Shown here: positions 49,501 through 59,174 of the stretch, piece by piece
How positions within the stretch are numbered: the first letter of the stretch is position 1
Layout of the letters: every line of letters starts with the position of its first letter
Assembly: GCF_000224145.3 (NCBI RefSeq)
Contig: NW_004190347.2
Location: 77,946-141,945 of the forward strand
DNA length: 64,000 bases
Reading direction: 5' to 3'
From: Ciona intestinalis
Lineage: Eukaryota > Chordata > Ascidiacea > Phlebobranchia > Cionidae
The notes under the pieces: generated by a model
What the model was told of the DNA's origin: nothing
What the model saw: only the letters and a program-made list of their open reading frames with translations
Database searches by the model: none
Program-made: the position numbers and the translations under genes

Positions 49501-51554
49501 GTATATGTGTGTATAGTACTGTGGGGTAAGATGGATACCGTTACCATATAACATTCCGTATTTCCCAAACATGTTTTTAACAATTAACAAAGCTCTTTTA
49601 GAGCCATAATGATACGGTTATAAATGTGAAAATATTCTTCGCTTACTACCTCATGGGACAATAAAAGAGAATGAAAACATGGACCATCTTACCCCTATTA
49701 TCATTTTAACCCATTCTCCATCACAGATATTAATCATGCACCGTTTTCTATAATGGGTAAAATTGCAACTTAGTTATCCTCGCGTTGTGGGGAAACGACA
49801 GACCATATAACATTGGTTATAACACGGGCGAAGCCTCTACCAACAAACTATTGTTTAACCCATTCTCCATCACAGATTCTAATCATCCATCGTCCAGGTA
49901 GTTTAAATACATTGCCTTACTTTCAACAAGCGAAGGAGAGAATATGCGACGGGGAAGTCCCTTATATGAGATTCATATCTGCGCTGCAAAAAATCGGTTT
50001 AAATTTTTTATACTGTTGGGTTATGAACGAATAAATGTAACTTATTTATCCTTGGCTTACGTGGTGGGACAACGATCGCCGTCTCGTGACCGCTTACCAG
50101 CTACCACGTATGTAACTCTGTGGGTGATGTTTTATTTTTATTTTTTTAACTCGCAAGGAAGCACGAGGTGTATGAAACAGAACATCTATGTTATAACGAG
50201 CCGCGTAAGGTTAACTTGCCGCGCCGCGTAAGGTTTAATAAGTTAAATTCACATACACACACAATTTACCATCATACATTTATGACGTAGGTGCTGACGT
50301 AGAATGGGACATTGTTCACGTGCCAATCGTAATGGACACGGCGAAATGGTTGTCAATGTTAAAAGACAAACACCCGCCGCAAATGGAGATAATGAGTCAT
50401 TATGAGATCACATGCGGGATTCGGGAGTTGTCGGAAGGCCCGTTTAAGTATTTGGTGAGATTCTGGTTATAGATTGGTTATAGTAGGGTGGGGTAAGAAG
50501 AGACATTCAGCACATAATATTCAAATATTCTGATCGTGTTTTAAACAATTAACAACGGTCTATGGAAGTCGCGAGGATACGGTTTTATAATTCTTTAAAT
50601 GTTCTTTGTTTACTAGCAAATGGGATGAGAAAATAGAATGAAAAAAAATGTCCCGAACAGTTCGTCGCCATGGCTTTGTGACACAGTAGTCATAGCCAGT
50701 AATTAGTGCGTTTATAGTTGTTGACCAGAGGGTAAGGGTTCGAGGCTTGAGATTGGTATTATTGTGGCAGAATGTGTCCTTGCAGAAGACAATTAACAGC
50801 AAACGCCGGTGATCTTGGTTTGACGAAACGACAGTTCTCTAGTTTTTTTGTTAAAATCACGTCCTACTTCTAAACGTCTAACACTAAATAGCGATGGCGG
50901 AAACTACTCACAAAAATGATTTTTTCTATATTTGACTGTTTACCGTTGTTTCACTACATTCATGCCCAAGTTAAATACAAATTGTGTAAAATTTGTTTTT
51001 ACCCCGCCCTTTTCCGGCTTTAACTAAGAACAATTGTTTGACAAAACGAATCTAATGACCACTGACGTGCCCAATAAGATGCTTGTTTTGCAGCAAGGCA
51101 ACAAAATGGAGTTAGAAGATCGACTGATGTTCATTACGGCTTCTCATCCTACAATGGATTGTTCATATCCAGCTGTGCAAAGGGTGGGAGGGGCGAGTAA
51201 GGTTCGTATTTAGAGTATAGTATATGCTCTAATCGGCTTTTTAACGAAGTCTATAAGTATGGAACACTCCTGTTATAACGACTGTCGTTGCCCCGCCAGA
51301 ATGCAAGGTTATATAAGTTACATACGTGGTAACTCGTAAGCTGGCACGAGGTGTATGAAATGGAACACTCGTGTTATAACGACTGTCGTCGAGTTACCGC
51401 GTCTATTACTTTACTTTACATAGAACATCTTTACCAACAGGTTCCGTACTCTGGGCTTGGCGATGTGAAATACTGTCTTCCGCTTACAGAAGAAATCCAA
51501 CAATTCCTTCCCAAGTCTAAAACTTCCCAATATAAAATGAAGAGCATATTTTAG
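46530..51554 (+). CDS. Unrecognised 478-residue protein with methyltransferase-like core, 11 exons
   Basis: Exons 46530-46585, 46644-46821, 47218-47386, 47616-47794, 48428-48557, 48796-48884, 49346-49474, 49876-49996, 50291-50454, 51094-51201 and 51441-51554 join in phase to 1437 nt. The N-terminal 130 residues are basic and low in complexity (SLKSSRPTSARGRARFG, KKATRKPKTRKSRK, PPLPPRQPTTPTITKHRP). The remainder looks folded: YHRVVYVGPEKGSLAPLVED, FDRVIIHDSAQHF, GKILIIHRPGSLNTLPYF, then VEWDIVHVPIVMDTAKWLSM. The run of beta-strands with an acidic residue after strand four and a GK-hydrophobic strand five resembles class I SAM-dependent methyltransferases. A clear GxGxG motif is missing, so it may be inactive. 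It starts 787 bp after the KIF13 stop, same strand. I do not recognise an orthologue. Confidence 0.7.
46855..46955. repeat. 98-bp minisatellite family, one unit
   Basis: TTATCCTCGCATGGCGGGG, GTTATAACACGGGTGTTC and GCTTACGAGTTACCACG, in intron 2 of the unrecognised gene. A reverse unit lies at 47090-47190. Confidence 0.7.
47864..48064. mobile_element. MITE of the TATAGTAGGGTGGGG family
   Basis: TATAGTATGGTGGGGGGAG left end and ACCCCACAGTACTATA right end, 201 bp, in intron 4 of the unrecognised gene. Confidence 0.75.
48170..48700. repeat. 98-bp minisatellite units flanking exon 5 of the unrecognised gene
   Basis: Units at 48170-48345 (reverse, GAAACAGAACACCCGTG) and 48580-48700 (forward, CTCACATGGCGGGCCATCG) surround the coding exon 48428-48557. 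Confidence 0.65.
49152..49338. mobile_element. MITE of the TATAGTAGGGTGGGG family abutting a splice acceptor
   Basis: AAAGTAGGGTGTTGTAAGATG to TTACCCCAATACTATA. The right end stops 7 bp before exon 7 (49346), so the element contributes most of the sequence in front of the acceptor. Confidence 0.65.
49512..49702. mobile_element. MITE of the TATAGTAGGGTGGGG family, degenerate
   Basis: TATAGTACTGTGGGGTAAGATG at the left and CATCTTACCCCTATTAT at the right, in intron 7 of the unrecognised gene. Confidence 0.6.
50479..50655. mobile_element. MITE of the TATAGTAGGGTGGGG family, right end lost
   Basis: TATAGTAGGGTGGGGTAAG, ACAACGGTCTATGGAAGTC, ATGGGATGAGAAAATAGAATG, then unrelated sequence after AAATGTCCCG. 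Confidence 0.65.
51255..51420. repeat. 98-bp minisatellite family, about 1.7 units
   Basis: GTTATAACGACTGTCGTTGCC, CGTAAGCTGGCACGAGG and TGTATGAAATGGAACACTCG, in the last intron of the unrecognised gene. Confidence 0.7.
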
Positions 51555-51592
51555 TAGTTTGAAATTTTGTTGGTGTGAATGTTGCGAGGTGG

Positions 51593-51788
51593 TATAGTAG
51601 GGTGGGGAAAGGCGGGACACGTTCGGCACATAACATCCAAATATCTTGATCGTGTTTTAAACAATTAACAACGGTCTATGGGAGTCGTGAGGATGCGTTT
51701 TATAATTCTTTGTATGTTCTTTGTTAACTACCAAATGAGACCAGAAAATAGAATAAAAAGGTGTCCCATCTCCCCCCATCCTACTATA
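51593..51788. mobile_element. MITE of the TATAGTAGGGTGGGG family
   Basis: TATAGTAGGGTGGGGAAAGG and CCCCCCATCCTACTATA ends, 196 bp, 39 bp downstream of the stop codon of the unrecognised gene. Confidence 0.8.
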
Positions 51789-52412
51789 CGTTTACACCAA
51801 AGTAAAAAGTTAAATAGGTGATGAAATTTGTTCTCAAACATTGGTCAGTAGACGCCATCTTTGCTCCCAAATTTGCTGACGGTAACTGCGTTTACATTAA
51901 TGTTTTGAATGCTTATATGTTCTTTGTTTGAAATTACTTCATATACATTGGCGCTTTTGATAAGCAGACATATATTTTAATATACCAGCCACCTCGTTTA
52001 TGACTAATCAAACCGCTCAGTTGGTTAGGGGTTAATGCGACTTGATGGGTAAAGTGCTTGGACGCGCGCCTTATAGAAATACGTTGTCACCAAAACGTAA
52101 TTTGATCGTTAAAAATGAAGGACAGGCTGCGTATAAGTTTGTATTTTAAAAATACGAGCACTGGGTTTTAGGAGTACGATTGTAACGGCAATGGGACATT
52201 GGTTAAATTACTCGAGTCGTATAACCAAACGGTGCAAAGTTCGAATCTCGTTATTACCCTTGTTGCGGTCGTGGAATTCCTCAGGCAATTAAACGTAACT
52301 TCAACGCAGTCATAAGTAATCAAACATGTTTAACTTGTGTTGGTTTATTGAAGCAAGCAGATTACGTTTTACACGTCGGGTGAACTAGTAATTACACCAA
52401 CTGTCCACCACT
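51789..52412. other. Spacer with tRNA-box-like motifs, left edge of peptide array
   Basis: CCGCTCAGTTGGTTAGGGG at about 52010 and AAAGTTCGAATCTCG at about 52236 look like A and B boxes but lie over 200 bp apart. No gene is supported. From about 52310 the sequence matches the 3' flank of each peptide-gene repeat unit (TAATCAAACATGTTTAACTTG), including AATAAA on the minus strand about 70 nt after the stop of copy 1. Confidence 0.5.
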
Positions 52413-52740
52413 TTATTCAAGAAAGCGATCGACTGCTTCCTGCATGTCTGCCAATTCATCGGCTGTAAACAGAAACACCTAAGTTATATATGACCAGCAA
52501 ATTGTATATTAAAAAGATACGTACTTCGTCTAAGTGGCATTGTCAGTATTTTATTTTAATAGAAATCGAACTTAATTTACCTTTCGGTGCTTGATTCCAA
52601 TTCCATCTACGGCGGTTATTCACCGTGGGTGCTCGACGGCGGGAATGATGTGGTGCCCACCGCGGGTCGGTGGTGGCTTCGATTTCGGTGAGGACGAGGA
52701 GTCCGATGACAAGCAAGAGGAGAAGCGCTGACTTATTCAT
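52413..52740 (-). CDS. Secreted cationic peptide precursor, array copy 1
   Basis: Exons 52740-52581 and 52462-52413 join (AAA G|CC GAT) to a 69-residue precursor. Residues 1-22 form a signal peptide, MNKSALLLLLVIGLLVLTEI then EA. Residues 23-53 are basic: RWAPHHSRRRAP then NNRRRWNWNQAPK, with eight Arg/Lys against one Asp. Residues 54-69, ADELADMQEAVDRFLE, are acidic. There is no cysteine. Signal, cationic core and acidic tail is the layout of tunicate haemocyte antimicrobial prepropeptides such as the Ci-MAM and Ci-PAP families (known families); assignment to that role is inference, and a neuropeptide-like precursor is an alternative. The ATG follows directly on a TTTCTGCAG acceptor. The stop codon overlaps an AATAAA. 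The conserved region up to about 53035 probably holds the promoter. Confidence 0.75.
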
Positions 52741-53039
52741 CTGCAGAAACAAATATTGGTCGCAATACAAACGTAAGATAATTTAACCATTACAAAGTAT
52801 TCACATTACAAAAGTAAAACCTTGGAACAAACCAACCACGCACATCGTTGCTTTCTGTACAATGAACCAACTTGGTCTAAGTGCGCGTATGTTAAACGTT
52901 TTATAATTTCCGAACAATCCGCTTAGAATATGTCTATCGATTTTTCCATCACGTTTTCTCAGTTTTCTTATCGCAATCGTTTTCAGTCTAGACTCCAGCC
53001 AAAGGGAACGTGATGAATGCATTATATTATACTACATTG

Positions 53040-53550
53040 TTTTGTAACATTGAATGAATGAATTAATGATTGAATGAATAAATGAATGGATGGGTGGATG
53101 AATGGATGGATGGATGGATGGATGGATGGATGGATGGATGGATGGATGGATGGATGGATGGATGGATGGATAGATGGATGATTGAATGAATGGATGGATG
53201 GATGGATGGATGGATGGATGAATGAATAAATGATTGAATGAATGAATGAACGTATGAATGTATGAATGTATGAATGTATGAATGAATAATTGAATGAATG
53301 AATGAATGAATGAATGTATGAATGAATAATTGAATGAATGAATGAATGAATGAATGAATGAATGTATGAATGTATGAATGAATAATTGAATGAATAAATG
53401 AATGAATGAATGAATAAATGATTGAATGAATGAATGAATGAATTAATGATTGAATGAATGAATGAATTAATGATTGAATGAATGAATGAATGAATTAATG
53501 ATTGAATGAATGAATGAATTAATGATTGAATGAATGAAATAATGAATAAA
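53040..53550. repeat. GATG/GAAT tetranucleotide array
   Basis: Long run of GGATG, then GAATGAAT, GTATGAAT and GATTGAAT variants, about 500 bp. Shorter versions lie at the same position in the other repeat units. Confidence 0.95.
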
Positions 53551-53724
53551 ACGAATATGTTACTTTGTGGATGATTAAAATATTTGGTTTAATTTTAAAG
53601 TAAAACGTCCTTGCATGTAACAAGCTTTGAATCATGATCGTACATCATAGAGTTTATTAAGTTGGCGTAATGTCACTATACAACACTCCCGCTAAACCAA
53701 AGCTTGCCCAGTTCGTCCACCATT

Positions 53725-54433
53725 TTATTCAATAAAGTAATCAGCCAGTTCTTGCATTTTCGCCAATTCTTCAGCTGTATACGGAAGCACAAGGTATATA
53801 TGATTGCCGACAAAAAGATACAGCTTGGGTCATGAGCCAACTCTGGTGTAATCCCATGGCGTGCCTCGCTATATAAGCGCTTGTATATGGAATAGAACAC
53901 GCTATGGTTTTGGGTAATAAGGCAACGCTTGCTAAATATCTAAGTCGCTGTCGTGCCGAAATGCATAAATCTCAAAGAAACAAATCATTGGATTTTTGTT
54001 TGTTAAGTATTTTATAGCACTTGATTTAACCGCAAACTTTATATTGTAGTAATGTTCGCAAATCTGACTCTGATCTGGAGCTCGTAGGGTTGAACGATTC
54101 TTGTGTAAAGAAATACAGTAACGTTCTGGTGCTACGAAAATGTGATTATGACAAAAATCAAGTCCAACCAGTTGTATATTAAAACAGATATATACTTTGC
54201 CTAAACTGCCATCGTCAGTTCCTGTTTCAAAAAGAAGTCGAACTTAATTTACCTTTCGGTGCTTGATTCCATCCCCATCTGCGGCGAGGAGTAGCTGGGG
54301 GTGTTCGACGGCGGGTCGCAGGCGTTCGATTCTCCCATAGGTCGGGTGATGGATAAGAGGGAATGGTGGCTTCGGTTTTGGTGAGGACGAGGAGTCCGGT
54401 GACAAGCAAGAGGAGAAGCGCTGACTTATTCAT
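53725..54433 (-). CDS. Secreted cationic peptide precursor, array copy 2 (divergent)
   Basis: Exons 54433-54253 and 53774-53725 give a 76-residue precursor. The signal MNKSALLLLLVTGLLVLTKT is nearly unchanged. The core is longer and different: IPSYPSPDLWENRTPAT, RRRTPPATP, RRRWGWNQAPK. The tail AEELAKMQELADYFIE keeps the acidic helix-like pattern. The intron is 478 nt against 118 in copy 1. The 3' flank found in other units (about 330 bp with MITE and second poly(A) signal) is missing: the unit joins CCCAGTTCG directly to TCCACCATTTTATTC. The intact frame despite divergence suggests selection on the protein. Confidence 0.72.
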
Positions 54434-54799
54434 CTACAGAAACAAATGCACAAGTAAGAAATAATTTCAAGTAAAATAAACCACAACTAAACATTTTTTA
54501 TCTCTTTGGATACAGTAGCAAAGATCAGGTTAGTTAAAACAACGAAGAGAACGGAATTAACAGCAAAACGACCAAACGTCCAAATACACAAGTATTACAA
54601 ACCAACCACGCACATAGATGCTTTCTGAACAATGAACCAACCTGTTATAGACGTACGTATATTAACGTTCTATGATTTCCGAACAATCTTCTAAGAAATG
54701 TTTCTGTCATTCTCTTCTTGGTTTTCGATCGTGTTTTCTCTGTTTCTATATCGCAATCGTTTCCAGTATAGACTCCAGCAAAAAGCAACGTGATGAATG

Positions 54800-54920
54800 A
54801 ATGTATGATAGGGTGGGAAAGATGGGAAACCTTAAGCACGTAATATCTAAATATCATAATCGTGTGGAGACGGAAAGATTTAATGAAAAGGTGTCCCATC
54901 TTCCCCTACCCTTCGATAAT
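54800..54920. mobile_element. Shortened TATAGTAGGGTGGGG-type MITE remnant in the peptide repeat unit
   Basis: ATGATAGGGTGGGAAAGATGG to TCCCATCTTCCCCTACCC, internally deleted to about 115 bp. Matching remnants at about 56147-56270, 57608-57730, 58893-59015 and 59794-59890 show that the insertion predates the duplications. Confidence 0.65.
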
Positions 54921-55077
54921 ATCTCTTTGGGCAAAACACTTAATCGCAGTTGTTTCTATATACCCCATGATCAGTAATCAAACATGTTTAACTTGTGTTG
55001 GTTTATTGAAACAAGCAGATTACGTTTTAAACGTCGGGTGAACTAGTAATAACAGTAGGCACCAACTGTCCACCACT

Positions 55078-55405
55078 TTATTCAAGAAAGCGATCGACTG
55101 CTTCCTGCATGTCTGCCAATTCATCGGCCGTAAACAGAAACACCTAAGTTATATATGACCAGCAAATTGTATAATAAAAAGATACGTACTTCGTCTAAGT
55201 GGCATTGTCAGTATTTTATTTTAATAGAAATCGAACTTAATTTACCTTTCGGTGCTTGATTCCAATTCCATCTACGGCGGTTATTCACCGTGGGTGCTCG
55301 ACGGCGGGAATGATGTGGTGCCCACCGCGGGTCGGTGGTGGCTTCGATTTCGGTGAGGACGAGGAGTCCGATGACAAGCAAGAGGAGAAACGCTGACTTA
55401 TTCAT
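55078..55405 (-). CDS. Secreted cationic peptide gene, array copy 3, splice acceptor mutated
   Basis: Exon 1 55405-55246 encodes the same residues as copy 1 through QAPK. The candidate exon 2 is 55127-55078 with an intact ADELADMQEAVDRFLE frame. The acceptor dinucleotide, AG in copies 1, 4 and 5 (GTTTACAG), is GG here (GTTTACGG). Canonical splicing should therefore fail. Reading into the intron would add GKLSSISIKIKY and stop, giving a basic and not an acidic tail. It could be a pseudogene, a variant product, or a base-call or haplotype difference. The start is again directly after TTTCTGCAG. Confidence 0.65.
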
Positions 55406-55719
55406 CTGCAGAAACAAATATTGGTCGTAATACAAACGTAAGATAGGATAACCATTACAAAGAAGTATTCACATTACAAAAGTAAAACCTTGAAACAAAC
55501 CAACCACGCACATCGTTGCTTTCTGTACAATGAACCAACTTGGTCTAAGTGAGCGTATGTTAAACGTTTTATAATTTCCGAACAATCCGCTTAGAATATG
55601 TCTATCGATTTTTCCATCACGTTTTCTCAGTTTTCTTATCGCAATCGTTTTCAGTCTAGACTCCAGCCAAAGGGAACGTGATGAATGCATTATATTATAC
55701 TTCATTGTTTTGTAACATT

Positions 55720-55950
55720 GAATTAATGAATGAATGAATGAAAAATTGAATGAATAAATGAATGAATGAATGTATGGATGGATGGATGGATGGATGGATG
55801 GTTGGATGAATAAATGAATGAATGAATGAATGAATGAATGAATGAATGAATGAATGTATGGATGGATGGATGAATGAATGAATGAATGAATGAACGAATG
55901 AATGAATGAATGAATGAATGAATTAATGATTGAATGAATGAAATAATGAA
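55720..55950. repeat. GAAT/GATG tetranucleotide array
   Basis: GAATGAAT with GGATGGATG blocks, upstream of copy 3. Same place in the unit as 53040-53550. Confidence 0.95.
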
Positions 55951-56424
55951 TAAAACGAATATGTTACTTTGTGGATGATTAAAATATTTTGTTTAATTTT
56001 AAAGTAAAACGTCCTTGCATGTCACAAGCTTTGAATCATGATCGTACATCATAGAGTTTATTAAATTGGCGTAATGTTACTATACAACACTCCCGCTAAA
56101 CCAAAGCTTGCCCAGTTCGAGGCTCGACGCTGCTATCATTAATGGTGTGTATAGTTTGGTGGAGGGAGACAGGACACCTTTAGCACATAATATCTAAATA
56201 TCGTAATCGTGTGGGGACGGAAACATTTAATGAAAAGATGTCCCATCTTCCCCTACCCTTCTATAATATCTCTTTGGGCAAAACACTTAACCGCAGTTGT
56301 TTCTATATACCCCATGATCAGTAATCAAACATGTTTAACTTGTGTTGGTTTATTGAAACAAGCAGATTACGTTTTACACGTCGGGTGAACTAGTAATAAC
56401 AGTAGGCACCAACTGTCCACCACT

Positions 56425-56761
56425 TTATTGAAGAAAGCGATCGACTGCTTCCTGCATGTCTGCCAATTCATCGGCTGTAAACAGAAACACCTAAGTTATA
56501 TATGACCAGCAAATTGTATAATAAAAAGATTCGTACTTCGTCTAAGTGGCATTGTCAGTATTTTATTTTAATAGAAATCGAACTTAATTTACCTTTCGGT
56601 GCTTGATTCCAATTCCATCTACGGCGGTTATTCACCAGTGGGGCTCGACGGCGGGAATGAACCCAATGGGGCCCCATGCTCTCCGGGACGCTGGCGGCTT
56701 CGATTTCGGTGAGGACGAGGAGTCCGATGACGAGCAAGAGGAGAAGCGCTGACTTATTCAT
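56425..56761 (-). CDS. Secreted cationic peptide precursor, array copy 4
   Basis: Exons 56761-56593 and 56474-56425 give 72 residues. The signal MNKSALLLLLVIGLLVLTEI is unchanged. The core reads SVPESMGPHWVHSRRRAP then NNRRRWNWNQAPK. The tail ends RFLQ, not RFLE (stop context CAATAAA). The acceptor AG is intact. The upstream region shared by copies 1, 3 and 5 stops at about 56797, where unrelated GC-richer DNA begins, so the usual promoter region is absent or lies beyond the gap at 57222-57271. Confidence 0.7.
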
Positions 56762-56797
56762 CTGCAGAAACAAATATTGGTCGCAATACAAACGTAA

Positions 56798-57221
56798 AGC
56801 CCAATGCACACTGCCGTCGTTATCGCGTCGTTAACGCCTTCTGATCCGACGCCGACAGGTCGTTACGTATGCTAATGCAGACTGCGTCAGAGCATACGTG
56901 GAGAAGTGAAATTTCGAGACTCTACCGACGCGAGAAGTGCTTCGTACGACGGGCCGATCGAGTAGAATTCAATCCTACTCGATCGGTGTCGTATCGCACG
57001 TCGTAATGAAATAATTTCAGCTGGAAGCTGCACGTGTTTATCAGAAGTGCTGAGCAGAGTAGTATTTTATTCTAGAATTATTTTTTTATACTGCGAGACA
57101 CCAATGGCATAATATAATTCGTATACAAGTGTAAAATTGAGCGTGAGAAGCTGTTTTTTAGTACAACAAGAAATGACTGTTGAACAGTGATATCAATCAT
57201 GCTCCAACAAACAACAAAAGT
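56798..57221. mobile_element. Insertion upstream of peptide copy 4, possible MITE end
   Basis: Sequence unlike the other repeat units, starting GCCCAATGCACACTGCC. It has a hairpin at 56944-56993 with TACGACGGGCCGATCGAGTAG-like arms (left arm CCGATCGAGTAG, right arm CTACTCGATCGG). The right end is lost in the gap. No frame longer than a few dozen codons. The transposon nature is inferred. Confidence 0.45.
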
Positions 57222-57271
57222 NNNNNNNNNNNNNNNNNNNNNNNNNNNNNNNNNNNNNNNNNNNNNNNNNN
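57222..57271. other. Assembly gap
   Basis: 50 Ns between the insertion and a GAAT array. Confidence 1.
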
Positions 57272-57416
57272 AATGAATGAATGTATGAATGTATGAATGA
57301 ATAATTGAATGAATGAATGAATAAATGAATGAATGAATGAATGTATGAATGTATGAATGTATGAATGAAAATGAATGAATGAATGAATGAATGAATGAAT
57401 GAATGAATGAATGAAT
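57272..57416. repeat. GAAT tetranucleotide array
   Basis: GAATGAAT and GTATGAAT units, same place in the unit as the other arrays. Confidence 0.95.
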
Positions 57417-57889
57417 AAAACGAATATGTTACTTTGTGGATGATTAAAATATTTTGTTTAATTTTAAAGTAAAACGTCCTTGCATGTCACAAGCTTTGAA
57501 TCATGATCGTACATCATAGAGTTTATTAAATTGGCGTAATGTCACTATACAACACTCCTGCTAAACCGAAGCTTGCCCAGTTCGAGGCTCGACGCTGCTA
57601 TCATTAATGGTGTGTATAGTTTGGTGGAGGGAGACAGGAAACCTTAAGCACATAATATCTAAATATCATAATCGTGTGGAGACGGAAAGATTTAATGAAA
57701 AGATGTCCCATCTTCCCCTACCCTTCTATAATATCTCTTTGGGCAAGACACTTAATCGCAGTTGTTTCTATATACCCCATGATCAGTAATCAAACATGTT
57801 TAACTTGTGTTGGTTTATTGAAACAAGCAGATTACGTTTTACACGTCGGGTGAACTAGTAATAACAGTAGGCACCAACTGTCCACCACT

Positions 57890-58230
57890 TTATTCAAGAA
57901 AGCGATCGACTGCTTCCTGCATGTCTGCCAATTCATCGGCTGTAAACAGAAACACATAGGTTATATATGACCAGCAAGTTGTATGATAAAAGAGATATTA
58001 CGTACTTCGTCTAAGTGGCATTGTCAGTCTTTTATTCAAATAGAAATCGAACTTAATTTACCTTTTGGTGCTTGATTCCAATTCCATCTACGGCGGTTAT
58101 TCACCAGTGGGGCTCGACGGCGGGAATGAACCCAATGGGGCCCCATGCTCTCCGGGACGCTGGCGGCTTCGATTTCGGTGAGGACGAGGAGTCCGATGAC
58201 GAGCAAGAGGAGAAGCGCTGACTTATTCAT
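57890..58230 (-). CDS. Secreted cationic peptide precursor, array copy 5
   Basis: Exons 58230-58062 and 57939-57890 give 72 residues, with the same core type as copy 4 (SVPESMGPHWVHSRRRAP, NNRRRWNWNQAPK) and the tail ending in RFLE. Acceptor and donor are intact. Unlike copy 4, the conserved upstream region (58262-58530) is present. With copy 1 it is the best candidate for an expressed member. Confidence 0.75.
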
Positions 58231-58539
58231 CTGCAGAAACAAACATTGGTCGCAATACAAACGTAAGATAGGATAACCATTACAAAGTATTCACATTACT
58301 AAAGTAAAACCTTGGAACAAACCAACCACGCACATCGTTGCTTTCTGTACAATGAACCAACTTGGTCTAAGTGCGCGTATGTTAAACGTTTTATAATTTC
58401 CGAACCATCCGCTTAGAATATGTCTATCGATTTTTCCATCACGTTTTCTCAGTTTTTTTATCGCAATCGTTTTCAGTCTAGACTCCAGCCAAAGGGAACG
58501 TGATGAATGCATTATATTATACTTCATTGTTTTGTAACA

Positions 58540-58700
58540 TTGAATGAATGAATGAATGAATGAATGTATGAATGTATGAATGAATAATTGAATGAATGAA
58601 TGAATAAATGAATGAATGAATGAATGTATGAATGTATGAATGTATGAATGAATAATTGAATGAATGAATGAATGAATGAATGAATGAATGAATGAATGAA
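58540..58700. repeat. GAAT tetranucleotide array
   Basis: GAATGAAT and GTATGAAT units upstream of copy 5, nearly identical to 57272-57416. Confidence 0.95.
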
Positions 58701-59174
58701 TAAAACGAATATGTTACTTTGTGGATGATTAAAATATTTTGTTTAATTTTAAAGTAAAACGTCCTTGCATGTCACAAGCTTTGAATCATGATCGTACATC
58801 ATAGAGTTTATTAAATTGGCGTAATGTCACTATACAACACTCCTGCTAAACCGAAGCTTGCCCAGTTCGAGGCTCGACGCTGCTATCATTAATGGTGTGT
58901 ATAGTTTGGTGGAGGGAGACAGGAAACCTTAAGCACATAATATCTAAATATCATAATCGTGTGGAGACGGAAAGATTTAATGAAAAGGTGTCCCATCTTC
59001 CCCTACCCTTCTATAATATCTCTTTGGGCAAAACAATTAACCGCAGTTGTTTCTATATACCCCATGATCAGTAATCAAACATGTTTAACTTGTGTTAGTT
59101 TATTGAAACAAGCAGATTACGTTTTACACGTCGGGTGAACTAGTAATAACAGTAGGCACCAACTGTCCACCACT

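Noticed and set aside
52005-52260. Possible tRNA gene from A-box and B-box-like motifs
   Set aside because: The boxes lie over 200 bp apart and no acceptor or anticodon stem can be paired.
52801-53022. 73-residue minus-strand frame (starting MHSSRSLWLESR) seen upstream of peptide copies 1, 3 and 5
   Set aside because: It is broken in the more divergent copies 2 and 6 and lies in the presumed promoter region; its repetition is explained by recent duplication of the unit.
57607-59074. Repeated 60-residue plus-strand frame starting MVCIVWWRETGN
   Set aside because: It covers the MITE remnant in each unit and has no family resemblance; its conservation follows the tandem duplication.
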